Positions 33,368-43,800 of a stretch of 64,000 nt of DNA are shown here, piece after piece. The DNA is from JBBQZU01 sp041749535 (GTDB lineage Bacteria > Bacteroidota > Bacteroidia > Flavobacteriales_D > Cryomorphaceae). The notes under the pieces were generated by a model, which worked only from the letters and a program-made list of their open reading frames with translations, was not told the DNA's origin and ran no database searches. Position 1 is the stretch's first letter. Each line of letters starts with the position of its first letter. The DNA lies in NCBI GenBank assembly GCA_041749535.1, contig JBGTBE010000099.1:33413-97412 (forward strand), read 5' to 3'. The translations under genes and the position numbers were made by a program.

Positions 33368-36304
33368 ATGATTAAAGTTTTCTTCTTGAAAAGTTTAGTA
33401 GTACTTGTATTAAGCCTTCTGGTCCAAGGACTTGCAGCGCAAGGAACCATTCGTGGCTCCATCAGCGACGAAGAAACAACAGAGACACTTATTGGAGCTG
33501 CAGTGCTTATCAAGGGCACCACCATAGGCACAACCACCGATGTAAATGGCAACTTTGAGCTTCAGGTGAACCAGAATCCACCCATCACGCTTGTAATCCG
33601 ATATATTGGCTATACAGACAGGGAAATTACGGTGCTTGATTTCAATGAGAAAGTGAAAGTAAAAATGGGAGCCGATAAGGTTCTCATCAGTGAGGTAGAA
33701 GTGGTGGGAAGCCGTATCAGCGAAAAATCCAAACAGGCTGCACTTACGATTGAATCCATGGATGTAATAGCCATCAAAGAAGCACCTAGCGGAAATTTCT
33801 ACGAAAGTTTGGGCAACTTGAAAGGTGTGGATGTTACATCAGCCAGTATGGGTTTCAAAATTATCAATACCAGGGGTTTCAACTCCACGTCTCCCGTTCG
33901 CTCCCTTCAGCTCATCGACGGTGTGGACAATCAATCTCCAGGTCTCAATTTTTCATTGGGTAATTTTCTCGGAGCTTCCGATTTAGATGTGCAGAACGTG
34001 GAAATAGTCGCAGGCGCCAGCTCTGCATACTATGGTCCAGGAGCTTTCAATGGGGTAATTGATATGCGCACCAAGGACCCTTATCTATTTCCTGGCCTCA
34101 CAGCATCTATGAGAGTAGGAGAGCGAAGTCTTCTTGAAGGTGCCGTGCGCTGGGCTGATGTGATGGAAAACAAAAAGGGAGAAAAGCGTTTTGGCTACAA
34201 GCTCAATTTATTCTATCTCACCGCCCAGGATTGGGAAGCAACCAACTACAACCCCGTAGACAATAGCACGGTGTCAGCATCGAACTATTCCGGATACGAC
34301 GATGTAAATGTATACGGTGATGAGGTTACACAAGGTGGAAATAACTTCGAATCGAATTCAAATACTCCAGGCCTTACCAGGGTATTCAGAACCGGATACC
34401 GTGAAGAGGATATTGCGGACTACGACACGCGAAATACCAAAGCAAACCTTGGCCTTTATTACAAACTGAAGGAAGACCTTATTTTGAACTATTCATTCAA
34501 CTACGGAAACGGAACCACCATCTACCAGGGCGACAACAGAATAAGTCTGCGCGACATTCAGTTCTACCAAAATAAGATCGAAATAAAGAAGGACAATAAA
34601 TTCTTCCTGAGGGCATACAGCACCCACGAAGACGCTGGCAATAGCTATGATGCAGTGCTTACCGCAAATATCATGTCCAATTTGGCCAAATCTGAAAGCA
34701 ACTTCTACAAAGATTATGGAGACTTCTACAAAATAAATGCCCAGGAACTTTACGAGCAGGGCATGCCCAGCCAAAGCGATTTTAGCTCCACACAACCGAG
34801 TCCGCTGGACTTTTTGGACCAGAACGGTAACATAGATTTTGATGCATTTGCAGCAGCCAACGTGGCCTGGCAAGCTTCCATAGCCGCAGCCCAAAATCAA
34901 TGGGCACAGGAGAATCCTGATGCAATGACCGAATACAATGCCTACATCAGGGCACTCACAGAAAATACAGCACTTCAGGGTAATTTGCCCTATTTCCGAC
35001 CTGGTACTGAGCGATTTGATTCACTTTTCAATGCAGTGACCGGTCGGCTTTTTACTGAAAATGGCTCCCGTTTTTACGACAAGTCTGCGCTGTATCACGC
35101 ACAAACGGAATACATAGAAGATACAGATTATGGAAAATTCATCATTGGCGGCAATGGCCGGTTATACAGACCTGATTCAAGAGGAACAATTTTCGAAGAT
35201 ACACTGACCTACACCCGGGCAAGAATTGAAGAAATAGACCCAATTACACAGGACACTACATTCAGGACAGTAAAAACAGATTCTACCTACAAGAAAATTA
35301 CCAATTATGAATTTGGCGCTTACGCGGGATACGAAAATGTATTTGTAGAAAACAGGCTTATTTTCAAGGCTACGCTCCGCATGGACAAGAACCAGAATTT
35401 CGATGCAGTATTTTCTCCTGCAGCATCCCTGGTGTTTCAGCTGAATGAAAACAGCATCATACGCGGTGGGGTATCCGCTGCAGTGCGCAATCCTACCCTT
35501 GCAGACCAGTATCTCTATTACGATGTGGGCAGGGCCATTCTCATTGGCAACCTGAGCGGGTTTGATTCACTCGCTACGCTGGAATCGTTCAATGCCGCGA
35601 GAAATGCAGGCGCAAGCTTCGCGTGGAACTTACTAGATTACTACGATGTAGCACCCATAAAACCTGAACGTGTGCGCACCTTCGAACTTGGATACCGAGG
35701 TACAATCTCCAACAAGATTTACATTGACGCTGGGTATTACTACAGCATCTACAAAGATTTTATTGGCTACAATATAGGACTGGATATACCCTATACGCCA
35801 AATATTCCATTGCCACCCCCGAATTTCCGGGCACTTCGCGTAGCGGCCAATGCGCTTTCAACAGTAACCACGCAGGGTCTATCGTTGGGTATCAACTATT
35901 ATTTCATGAAAAATTACGCCATCACCACTAACTACTCCTGGAACAAGTTGGTGAGCGGTGAAGATGACCCGATCATTCCAGCTTTTAATACCCCCGAACA
36001 CAAGTTTAATGTGGGCATCAATGCAAGAGACCTCAAAATATTCAGCGTAAGGAATTGCGGATTCAGTGCCAACTTCAAGTGGATAGAAGGGTTTGTATTT
36101 GAAGGAAGTCCACAGTTTACCGGATTCGTTCCTACATACTACATGATAGATGCGGCAATATTCACAACTGCCAAAAAAATCAATACCACCTTCAAGTTAG
36201 GTGCTTCAAATCTCACTGACAACCGCGTATTTACAGCCTATGGTGGCCCGATAGTTGGCCGAATGGCCTACTTCTCTATAGTGTATGAATGGATGAACCG
36301 CTAA
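33368..36304 (+). CDS. TonB-dependent receptor with CarboxypepD_reg-like domain
   Basis: A 978-residue outer-membrane receptor. After a signal peptide ending LAAQ comes a carboxypeptidase-regulatory-like beta domain (GTIRGSISDEETTETLIGAA), then a plug domain with IINTRGFNSTSP and SSAYYGPGAFNGVIDM, and a 22-strand-type barrel. Unlike SusC proteins it has no neighbouring SusD, so it is probably a siderophore, vitamin or oligopeptide receptor. The ATG at 33368 gives the signal peptide; an upstream TTG at 33296 would add a non-signal extension. The next gene on the same strand is a T9SS esterase-like protein 65 bp away. Confidence 0.9.
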   Translation: MIKVFFLKSLVVLVLSLLVQGLAAQGTIRGSISDEETTETLIGAAVLIKGTTIGTTTDVNGNFELQVNQNPPITLVIRYIGYTDREITVLDFNEKVKVKMGADKVLISEVEVVGSRISEKSKQAALTIESMDVIAIKEAPSGNFYESLGNLKGVDVTSASMGFKIINTRGFNSTSPVRSLQLIDGVDNQSPGLNFSLGNFLGASDLDVQNVEIVAGASSAYYGPGAFNGVIDMRTKDPYLFPGLTASMRVGERSLLEGAVRWADVMENKKGEKRFGYKLNLFYLTAQDWEATNYNPVDNSTVSASNYSGYDDVNVYGDEVTQGGNNFESNSNTPGLTRVFRTGYREEDIADYDTRNTKANLGLYYKLKEDLILNYSFNYGNGTTIYQGDNRISLRDIQFYQNKIEIKKDNKFFLRAYSTHEDAGNSYDAVLTANIMSNLAKSESNFYKDYGDFYKINAQELYEQGMPSQSDFSSTQPSPLDFLDQNGNIDFDAFAAANVAWQASIAAAQNQWAQENPDAMTEYNAYIRALTENTALQGNLPYFRPGTERFDSLFNAVTGRLFTENGSRFYDKSALYHAQTEYIEDTDYGKFIIGGNGRLYRPDSRGTIFEDTLTYTRARIEEIDPITQDTTFRTVKTDSTYKKITNYEFGAYAGYENVFVENRLIFKATLRMDKNQNFDAVFSPAASLVFQLNENSIIRGGVSAAVRNPTLADQYLYYDVGRAILIGNLSGFDSLATLESFNAARNAGASFAWNLLDYYDVAPIKPERVRTFELGYRGTISNKIYIDAGYYYSIYKDFIGYNIGLDIPYTPNIPLPPPNFRALRVAANALSTVTTQGLSLGINYYFMKNYAITTNYSWNKLVSGEDDPIIPAFNTPEHKFNVGINARDLKIFSVRNCGFSANFKWIEGFVFEGSPQFTGFVPTYYMIDAAIFTTAKKINTTFKLGASNLTDNRVFTAYGGPIVGRMAYFSIVYEWMNR

Positions 36305-36314
36305 TTTTTTTTGT

Positions 36315-36322
36315 TACCTTCG
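36315..36322 (+). promoter_or_regulatory. Possible -7 element of the T9SS esterase-like gene
   Basis: TACCTTCG, one mismatch to consensus, 47 nt before the ATG at 36370, just after the TonB receptor stop. Confidence 0.35.
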
Positions 36323-36369
36323 ATAAATCTTTATTTCCCTCTTTCACCAACACAAACAACACAAGCAAT

Positions 36370-38106
36370 ATGAAACAATTTTTACGCTTTGCCAGCATGA
36401 TGATGATGGTTGCTGCCATAACCACGGTCTCGGCCCAAACCCGATATCTCGATGAATTTTTTACAGGAGTAAACATTCAGCCAACCGTTTCTTTTGGCTT
36501 TAATGTAGATGCACTCAGAAGCAATTTCGCTGATCTCGCTGGATTTCAGGCCGATATGGTTATTGTAAATGACTTAATGACCAATGGAGACCCCATACCT
36601 AGTAATTATTTCCTGAGCAACTCCGGTCTTCCTGTGGAACAGCAAACGGTTCTAAAACTATATCCCTTGCAAATGGACGTTTATACCCCAGAGGGAGATA
36701 CGGAAACGAATCGCCCTTTGATTATTTATCTTCACACAGGAAATTTTCTACCTCCTATAGTTAATGGTGGTATCAGTGGAAGCAGGCAGGACAGTGTAGA
36801 GGTAAACCTGTGTAAGAAATGGGCCAAATCAGGATACACAGTTGCTGCTATATCCTACCGACTTGGCTGGAACCCAATATCGGATGACCCGGATGTACGT
36901 CGCGGCACTTTGCTTCAGGCGGTATACCGCGCATTGCACGATACACAGACTGCAGTTCGTTTTATGCGGGCTTCCCATTCACAACAAGGAAATCCCTTTG
37001 GAATTGATCCTTCTAAAATTGTGCTTTTTGGTCAGGGTTCAGGAGGCTACGTAGCCCAAGCTTATAATACCTTGAACAATTACAATACTGAGATTGCGGG
37101 CCTACCTAAATTTATAGGTTTGGATGGTTTCCCATATGTGTTAGAAGCCCGAGATGGCAATATTGATGGAGGCCCTGGGGCACTTCGCTTACCAGACCCA
37201 CTTCAAGTAGCCGGGATTCCAAAAAACATTAGTATGGCTATTAACGCAGGTGGCGCACTGGCGGATATCTCATGGCTCAATCAAGGTGAGGCTCCAATGG
37301 TTGCCCTTCACTGTGTAAGAGATCCTTTCGCACCTTTTGACGATGGCACCGTAGTGGTTCCCACCACAAACGAAAATGTGGTTGACGTATCCGGAGCAAA
37401 CGTATTTATGCAAGTGGCTTCAGACATGGGCAACAACAACGCCTTCAAAAACTTCCCAGCTGGAGACCCATACACGGATCGCGCCCGCTCCATATATGGG
37501 GATACCTATGAGTATATTCTACCTGCACAGCCTACCATTACAGTGGCTACTGCACCCGAAGGTCTTTTCCCTGTTGTACGTCCAATGAACACCATCAATG
37601 GCAACCGATTCACCAACGAATCAGACCCATGGAGCTGGTGGGATTTTGCGACCCTACAGGTTGTAGTTGCCGGAACAAATGCTGCACTTGGAACAACCTA
37701 CGATGCAAATATTCTTCATGCCCAGGGAGTTGCCGGAAACCCAGGTATGGGTGTTGAAAAAGGAATGGCTTACATTGATACCATTCAAGGCTATGTGAAC
37801 CCACGCATCATGTGCGTACTTGAATTGCCCGGTGTGGAATGCGGCATTGTAAGTACGAGCAATCCTGAAATCGACAATGCCACCAACGTGTTCCCAAATC
37901 CATCCCACGACGCACTTGTGGTTCGCAACAACGAATTCACAATTCTGCGTGTTGAACTGTATGACATCACCGGAAGGTTGGTATCTCAACAGATTGTAAA
38001 TGCCAATGAAGTACGTGTAGAGCGTGGAAACTTGAATAATGGAGTTTACATGCTTCAGATCGTGTTTGACAATTACAGCTCGACCAAGAAGGTGGTATTC
38101 AATTGA
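36370..38106 (+). CDS. T9SS-exported alpha/beta-hydrolase-fold protein, probably non-catalytic
   Basis: A 578-residue secreted protein: signal peptide ending TVSAQ, a carboxylesterase-like alpha/beta-hydrolase core (RPLIIYLHTGNF; TVAAISYRLGWN; DPSKIVLFGQGSGGYVAQ), and a type A sorting domain from about residue 505 (VFPNPSHDALVV, YDITGRLVSQQ, NGVYMLQIVF). Aligned without gaps to the usual FGESAGG nucleophile elbow, the serine position is Gly223 (FGQGSGG, residues 220-226). So it may be a binding protein rather than an enzyme. Ser224 one position later could act only with altered geometry. ATG at 36370 gives the signal peptide. Followed by a strong terminator. Confidence 0.82.
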   Translation: MKQFLRFASMMMMVAAITTVSAQTRYLDEFFTGVNIQPTVSFGFNVDALRSNFADLAGFQADMVIVNDLMTNGDPIPSNYFLSNSGLPVEQQTVLKLYPLQMDVYTPEGDTETNRPLIIYLHTGNFLPPIVNGGISGSRQDSVEVNLCKKWAKSGYTVAAISYRLGWNPISDDPDVRRGTLLQAVYRALHDTQTAVRFMRASHSQQGNPFGIDPSKIVLFGQGSGGYVAQAYNTLNNYNTEIAGLPKFIGLDGFPYVLEARDGNIDGGPGALRLPDPLQVAGIPKNISMAINAGGALADISWLNQGEAPMVALHCVRDPFAPFDDGTVVVPTTNENVVDVSGANVFMQVASDMGNNNAFKNFPAGDPYTDRARSIYGDTYEYILPAQPTITVATAPEGLFPVVRPMNTINGNRFTNESDPWSWWDFATLQVVVAGTNAALGTTYDANILHAQGVAGNPGMGVEKGMAYIDTIQGYVNPRIMCVLELPGVECGIVSTSNPEIDNATNVFPNPSHDALVVRNNEFTILRVELYDITGRLVSQQIVNANEVRVERGNLNNGVYMLQIVFDNYSSTKKVVFN

Positions 38107-38124
38107 GAAATTACCTATAAAAAC

Positions 38125-38158
38125 AAAAACCCCTGCCACGTTCATGGCAGGGGTTTTT
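38125..38158 (+). terminator. Bidirectional intrinsic terminator
   Basis: AAAAACCCCTGCCA, 6-nt loop, TGGCAGGGGTTTTT: a perfect 14-bp palindrome with A- and T-tracts, between the T9SS gene and murQ. It is the strongest terminator in the window and separates the two transcription units. Confidence 0.92.
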
Positions 38159-38203
38159 CATTTCTATATCATTCGTCAAGTTCATTCAAAGCAGGTTTCT
38201 TTC

Positions 38204-38211
38204 TACTTTTG
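38204..38211 (+). promoter_or_regulatory. -7 element abutting murQ
   Basis: TACTTTTG, exact consensus, ends 4 nt before the murQ GTG at 38216, predicting a leaderless mRNA that starts with GTG. Confidence 0.6.
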
Positions 38212-38215
38212 TACC

Positions 38216-39031
38216 GTGGAAAAAATTACTGAAAAGACCTCGCTTTACGACCATCTTGAAAATAAATCGGTGGGTGAAATTCTTCGCGACATAAACAGGG
38301 AAGATGCAAAGGTGGCATTGGCTGTTGAAGCGTGTTTAACATCGATTGAAAAGTTGGTAGAAGCGATTTTGCCGCGTATGCAGCGCGGTGGACGTATATT
38401 TTATTGTGGTGCAGGAACCAGTGGTCGACTGGGAATTGTTGATGCATCAGAATGTCCCCCAACCTTTGGTGTTCCACATGGCCTGGTAGTGGGGCTCATA
38501 GCCGGCGGAGACGCTGCCATACGGAAGGCAGTAGAATTTGCAGAAGATGATACCCGGCAGGGCTGGCATGACCTTCAGGAGCACCACATAGGCAAGGACG
38601 ATTCACTGATCGGAATTGCTGCTTCAGGCGGCACCCCTTACGTGGTAGGTGCCCTGGAAAAAGCAAAAGATGCGGGTATACTCACAGCATGCATTACCTG
38701 CAACCCGGGCAGCCTGGTGACCACTGTATCTGACAATCCTGTAGAAATAAATGTAGGGCCGGAATATGTAACAGGAAGCACGCGTATGAAATCTGGGACT
38801 GCGCAAAAGCTCGTACTCAACATGATTTCCACTTCCCTCATGATAAAATTAGGAAGGGTAAAAGGAAATAAAATGTTGGATATGCAATTGAGCAACAACA
38901 AACTTATAGACCGGGGAACACGCATTGTTATGGATGAGTTAGGCATTGGCTATGATGATGCGAACAAGTTGCTACAAACTCATGGAAATGTGCGGGACGC
39001 CGTAGATCATTACAAAAGCAGCGCTAAGTAA
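38216..39031 (+). CDS. murQ: N-acetylmuramic acid 6-phosphate etherase
   Basis: MurQ cleaves the lactyl ether of MurNAc-6-phosphate during cell-wall recycling. The 271-residue product carries the SIS-fold signatures GRIFYCGAGTSGRLGIVDAS and DASECPPTFG (catalytic Glu79), GIAASGGTPYVVGAL, and GSTRMKSGTAQKLVLNM, all characteristic. The start is the GTG at 38216, because the in-frame ORF otherwise runs back across the terminator and into the previous gene, and no ATG exists before the conserved core. It is followed after 8 bp by a conserved hypothetical gene. No MurNAc kinase or PTS gene is nearby. Confidence 0.95.
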   Translation: MEKITEKTSLYDHLENKSVGEILRDINREDAKVALAVEACLTSIEKLVEAILPRMQRGGRIFYCGAGTSGRLGIVDASECPPTFGVPHGLVVGLIAGGDAAIRKAVEFAEDDTRQGWHDLQEHHIGKDDSLIGIAASGGTPYVVGALEKAKDAGILTACITCNPGSLVTTVSDNPVEINVGPEYVTGSTRMKSGTAQKLVLNMISTSLMIKLGRVKGNKMLDMQLSNNKLIDRGTRIVMDELGIGYDDANKLLQTHGNVRDAVDHYKSSAK

Positions 39032-39039
39032 ACAGTAAC

Positions 39040-39618
39040 ATGCACAGCATTGAACCATATTTCAATTGGAGGCAATATTACACCGCCGAAGACGATCCCA
39101 TGTCACCCTTCTTTGAGCGGGAGTACAGTGAGTTTGAGTTTACCAATTCAATTTACGACCATTATATTCATCCACAGTGGGATGAGTTCGGTTCGCCTAC
39201 TCTTTTTATGAAAATACTCTATGCAGATTATATCCAAGGGTATGCTGTAATTGAGCTGTTGGGCGAATGGAATGATTGCCTCCACAATGACATTATGTTT
39301 CTCAAACGCGACATCGCCGATGTGCTGATTGGCAATGGCATCAATAAGTTCATCATCCTTGGTGAAAATGTACTAAACTTTCACCACTCAGACGATTGTT
39401 ACTATGAGGAATGGTTTGAAGATGTGAGCGATGAAGATGGTTGGGTGGCCCTCCTCAATTTTCGGGAGCATGTACTGGAAGAGTTAAGCCATGCCAATGT
39501 GGACAGCTATTTCATTTTGGGTGGCAAGCTAAATGAGACCAACTGGCGCACCCTCACACCTCAGAAACTTTTTAGCAGGGTGAATGAATTAGTAGGGCGG
39601 CGCTATCTTTCAGCCTGA
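39040..39618 (+). CDS. Conserved acidic protein downstream of murQ
   Basis: A 192-residue cytoplasmic protein rich in Asp, Glu, Tyr and Trp (YFNWRQYYTAEDDPMSPFFE; YYEEWFEDVSDEDGWVA). No signal peptide or membrane segment. The family is not named to my knowledge but appears next to murQ in several Bacteroidota (recollection). The 8-bp gap to murQ implies co-transcription and possible involvement in cell-wall recycling. A regular alternation of beta strands and helices (NKFIILGENVLNF, DSYFILGGKL) suggests an alpha/beta fold. Confidence 0.8.
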   Translation: MHSIEPYFNWRQYYTAEDDPMSPFFEREYSEFEFTNSIYDHYIHPQWDEFGSPTLFMKILYADYIQGYAVIELLGEWNDCLHNDIMFLKRDIADVLIGNGINKFIILGENVLNFHHSDDCYYEEWFEDVSDEDGWVALLNFREHVLEELSHANVDSYFILGGKLNETNWRTLTPQKLFSRVNELVGRRYLSA

Positions 39619-39619
39619 T

Positions 39620-40045
39620 TCAGCCCATCGCATTCACGAGCGATGCAACGTGCTTATCGATCGGAAAAGTAAAATCTTCTTCACTAAAAAGGGAGAGACT
39701 TTTCCACCTGAGAAGCTGATCAGGTTCAGATGAATACAACTGTGGTATGCCTTCTGGCAAATGAACGAAGCCCACACGGTAGTACACCGACACCACCTGA
39801 TGCAAAGGGTTAAAGGCAGAAACCTGAAAAAAATCCGTGGTGTAGATATGCGCCCCAATCTTCACTTCTACCCCTGCTTCTTCCAGAAATTCCCGCTTTA
39901 ATGCATCTCTGAGACCTTCACCAAACGCCAAGCCCCCACCAGGCAGTTTGGTAAATGCGCGTCCTTTGTACACCTCATCGCTGAGCAGAATGTGCGCATC
40001 ATGAATGAGCACACCATACACCCTGACATTGAATGGAAAACTCAC
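39620..40045 (-). CDS. NUDIX hydrolase
   Basis: The 141-residue protein has a complete nudix box at about residues 37-59: GGGLAFGEGLRDALKREF then LEEAGVE, fitting G-x5-E-x7-R-E-U-x-E-E-x-G-U. It hydrolyses a nucleoside diphosphate linked to another group; substrate unknown. The start is GTG at 40045, which overlaps the stop of the upstream mnmD by 4 bp (GTGA), so the pair is translationally coupled. Its stop lies 1 bp from that of the convergent gene. Confidence 0.93.
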   Translation of the reverse strand: MSFPFNVRVYGVLIHDAHILLSDEVYKGRAFTKLPGGGLAFGEGLRDALKREFLEEAGVEVKIGAHIYTTDFFQVSAFNPLHQVVSVYYRVGFVHLPEGIPQLYSSEPDQLLRWKSLSLFSEEDFTFPIDKHVASLVNAMG

Positions 40046-40722
40046 AGTCCAAAAGGTTTGGTCGCACGCATCATCTCGCGTTTGCCAGGAGGTCCAGGCA
40101 ACTTCTCTACATTAAAACCTATCTCAAGCATACTTCGCCTTACATCGCCTTTGGCGGCATAAGTAACCAGAACACCCCCTGGCGCCAGAGACCTGAAACA
40201 CCTTGCGAAAACTCCTACACTCCACATTTCGGGTTGAGCCCTGAATCCAAACGCATCAAAATAACAAAGATGGAAATGGTTTGCAGGCAGATCAACATTA
40301 TGTATATCCGTTTCTATTTTTTGCAGCGCGAAATGTGGTGCTATTTGAACCATTTCACTCCAACGTGCTTCGTGCATATTTCTGAATAAAGCACCACAAT
40401 CATGCTGGGAAAGTTGGTTGCAATAGTTGAGATCTAAAGCCACATTCATCGGAAGGGGATACTTTTCTATGCCAGTGTATTCCACGGTTCTATCGGTATG
40501 AATGCCCGTGAGAAGTGCATTGAGACCAGTTCCAAAACCCACCTCAAGGATGCGCACCCGGTCTCTTGTTACCACTATGGGTAAGAGTCCAGCTTGAATG
40601 AACACGTGCATACTCTCCTGAATGGCCCCATGCTGGGAGTGAAAATACTCATCGAGGTGGGGAAAGTACAATGAGTGGCTCCCATCGGCAGTTGTAACCA
40701 GCTGTGGCAATTCAGTATTCAT
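40042..40722 (-). CDS. mnmD: tRNA mnm5s2U methyltransferase MnmD-type (MnmC N-terminal domain)
   Basis: A stand-alone version of the MnmC methyltransferase domain that makes 5-methylaminomethyl-2-thiouridine in tRNA wobble positions. Segments that identify it: GSHSLYFPHLDEYFHSQHG, ILEVGFGTGLNALL (SAM site, residues 59-71), YFDAFGFRAQPEMW (catalytic region) and GGVLVTYAAKGDVRRSM. The C-terminal oxidase of MnmC is absent, as in many Bacteroidota. ATG at 40722 chosen over a TTG at 40749 since it begins just before the conserved part. Coupled to a nudix gene. Confidence 0.92.
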   Translation of the reverse strand: MNTELPQLVTTADGSHSLYFPHLDEYFHSQHGAIQESMHVFIQAGLLPIVVTRDRVRILEVGFGTGLNALLTGIHTDRTVEYTGIEKYPLPMNVALDLNYCNQLSQHDCGALFRNMHEARWSEMVQIAPHFALQKIETDIHNVDLPANHFHLCYFDAFGFRAQPEMWSVGVFARCFRSLAPGGVLVTYAAKGDVRRSMLEIGFNVEKLPGPPGKREMMRATKPFGL

Positions 40723-40806
40723 AGTTTTGCAATTCAAGAATGGAACCAATTACTAAAGCGAATCTAAACACAAATCAATAAATTGCGGCCTGAAAATTAG
40801 ATATTG

Positions 40807-43800
40807 ATGAAAAGAACGGGATGGATACTTTTAATGATGTGCTGCACATTGGTTGTGCAATCCCAACCTTGGGTGGCGCTGATGGAAGACAGGTCAGTAA
40901 GTTTTTATGATGTTCAAAATGCCTTTAACCAGCATTGGGGTGACGCACCTTATTCACGAGGTTTAGGCTACAAGCAATACAAGCGATGGGAAAACTTTAT
41001 GGAACCACGCGTATATCCTCATGGCAACCGCCCTGATGGCAAGGTGGTTTTGCAAGCCTTGAAGGATGCCAAAAAACTCAGCAGCAAATCTAATTCTGTA
41101 TGGCAGGCTGTTGGGCCGACAAGTTGGGAAAGTCAGGCCTGGAATCCTGGTTTAGGTCGTGTGACCGTAATTGCTGTAGACCCCCAAAACAGTGAAACAC
41201 TGTATGTGGGCACACCTGCCGGAGGGCTTTGGAGAAGTATAGACAATGGTGGTTCTTGGACCCCGCTCACAGACCATTTCATGTCGATGGGTGTATCAGG
41301 AATTGCTATAAACCCTGAAAACAGCAATGAAATTTACATTTCCACCGGCGATGGCAATGCTAGCGATACCTACAGTCTAGGAGTACTTAAATCTGTGGAT
41401 GGTGGAGCAACCTGGCAGAGTACCGGACTCATTCACGAAGTGAGTGAAAACATCACTTGCAGCAAAATCATGATGCATCCATTATACCATGACACACTTT
41501 GGGTAGGCACGAGCGCCGGTCTATATGTTACGTACAATGGTGGCGAAACCTGGGACAGACCGATAACAGACCGCATAAGAGACATTGAACTCAATCCAGC
41601 CAACCCCGACATTGTTTATGCTTCGGGCGACAGGCTGTTCAGAAGTGAAAATGCAGGTGCAAGTTTCAGTGCTGTTACCAATGGAGTTCCTACCACTTCG
41701 GAAGTAAACCGCCTTGAAATTGCAGTCACACCTGCTAACCCGAACTATGTGTATATGGTGGCGGGTGCCGCATCGAATAGCGGCTTTTATGGGCTCTACA
41801 GAAGTACAGATGGTGGCCAAAGTTTCGAATTGCGCAGCGACAGTCCCAACATTCTCACCTACGCTGCCGATGGGGATGGGAATGGTGGCCAAAGCTGGTA
41901 CGATCTTGCCATTACAGCATCTCACACCAATGCTGAAGTTGTTTTAGTAGGTGGTATCAATGTATGGGCAAGCACCGATGGTGGCACCACATGGGACATT
42001 CGCTCTCACTGGGTATGGCCGAGCAATATTGGCTACACCCATGCAGACATACATACCCTTGAAATATATAATGGGGTGCTCTACTGCGGGAGCGATGGAG
42101 GCATATTCAGGGCCAACAGCAACCTTAGTGCCTGGACTGATCTCACAGAAGGTTTGCAGATTTCCCAATATTATAAAATTGCAGTTTCTTCTACAGATCC
42201 TTCTCTAATTCTCACTGCTGCTCAGGACAATGGCACAAACCTTTTTCAAGGCGATGGCACCTACCTCCACTTGCTGGGAGGCGATGGGAATATGGCGGCC
42301 ATAGACTATTCGAATCATGATGTGATGTACTCCGCCTACCCCGGTGGATCATTTCAAATTTCAGTGAACGGGGGCACATCCTTTGAATCACTTGTTGACG
42401 GCATCGAAGAATCCGGAGCCTGGGTTACTCCCTTCGAAATTCATCCGAACGATCCTGACATTCTTTTTGCTGCGTACGAGAATGTCTGGAAGCGCACGGG
42501 TGGCGCTGGCTGGGAACCAATAAGCGACCTGCCTACGGTAAGTACCCTGCGTACACTCGAAGTGGCTTCTGCCAATACGGATGTGATTTATACTTCTACA
42601 AGCTCTGTGCTATATAGAACCACAAACGGAGGACAAGATTGGGCAAGCATTTCTGATGGTCTTCCAAATCTCTTCATCACAAGTGTAAAAACCGACCCTG
42701 CCAATGCCGACAGGGTTTGGGTAAGTTTCTCCGGTTATTCTGAAAATCAAAAAGTCTATTTCTCACCAGACGGTGGTGAGAGCTGGACCAACGAGAGCAA
42801 CAACCTACCCAATGTACCTGTGAATTGTATAGCATACGGACCCGGCAGCGATGACGGAATTTACATAGGCACTGACATAGGCCTTTTCTATAAAGAAGCA
42901 GGTTTATTTAACTGGGTGGCTTACAATGAAGGACTTCCCAATGTAATTGTGAACGACATTAAGTTTCATGCAGGCACGGGCACTGTCTTGCTTGGCACCT
43001 ATGGCCGTGGTGTATGGAGCAACATCAATTTTAATGCAGCCGAGGTATTGCCCACTCCAGACTTCTCTACAGATGAAAAACTGCTTTGTAAAGGAGATGC
43101 GACCACCTTCACAAACCTATCGGTAAATGTAAGTGACAACTTGGTATGGACCTTCGAAGGAGGGGTGCCTGAAACGAGCAATGAGCTGAACCCTACAGTG
43201 GTATACCCGAATGAAGGTAGTTATGAAGTGAAGCTAAGGGTTGAAAATGCTGCGGGTGCAGATAGTCTTATCATCACCAACTACATACATGTTGTAGATA
43301 CAATCGGTGGGGCTGTTCCTTTCGAAGAAGATTTCGAAAATGTAGCGGAACCAACCGAACTGTACGGTTGGTACCGCACTTCAAGCGGAAACCAAAATTG
43401 GATGATAAACAGCGAGACGGGCTATCTAAGCGAACAGTGTGTTTGGGTGCAAAACCACAATGCTACACCCCTGACCAATTACTATCTCAATAGCAGGTCA
43501 TTTGACCTTAGTGCAGCCGATACCGCATTGATTACCATGCGGGTAGCCTATGCGCGTAGAGGCGCTTCACCCCTCGAGAGATTGCGCATTTTTACGAGCA
43601 CTGATTGTGGAGAAACCTGGGATTTTAAGAAAACTGTTAACTCTAATTCATCCCTGCCAACTGCACCACCACAAGAATCATCCTTTGTTCCCCAAGGGCC
43701 AGATAATTGGCAGCTGATCACCGTTGACAACATTCCTGCAGAAGAGCGCACAGAAAATTTCCGCTTTCAGTTAGAATTTCGTTCCAATGAAGGCAACAAC

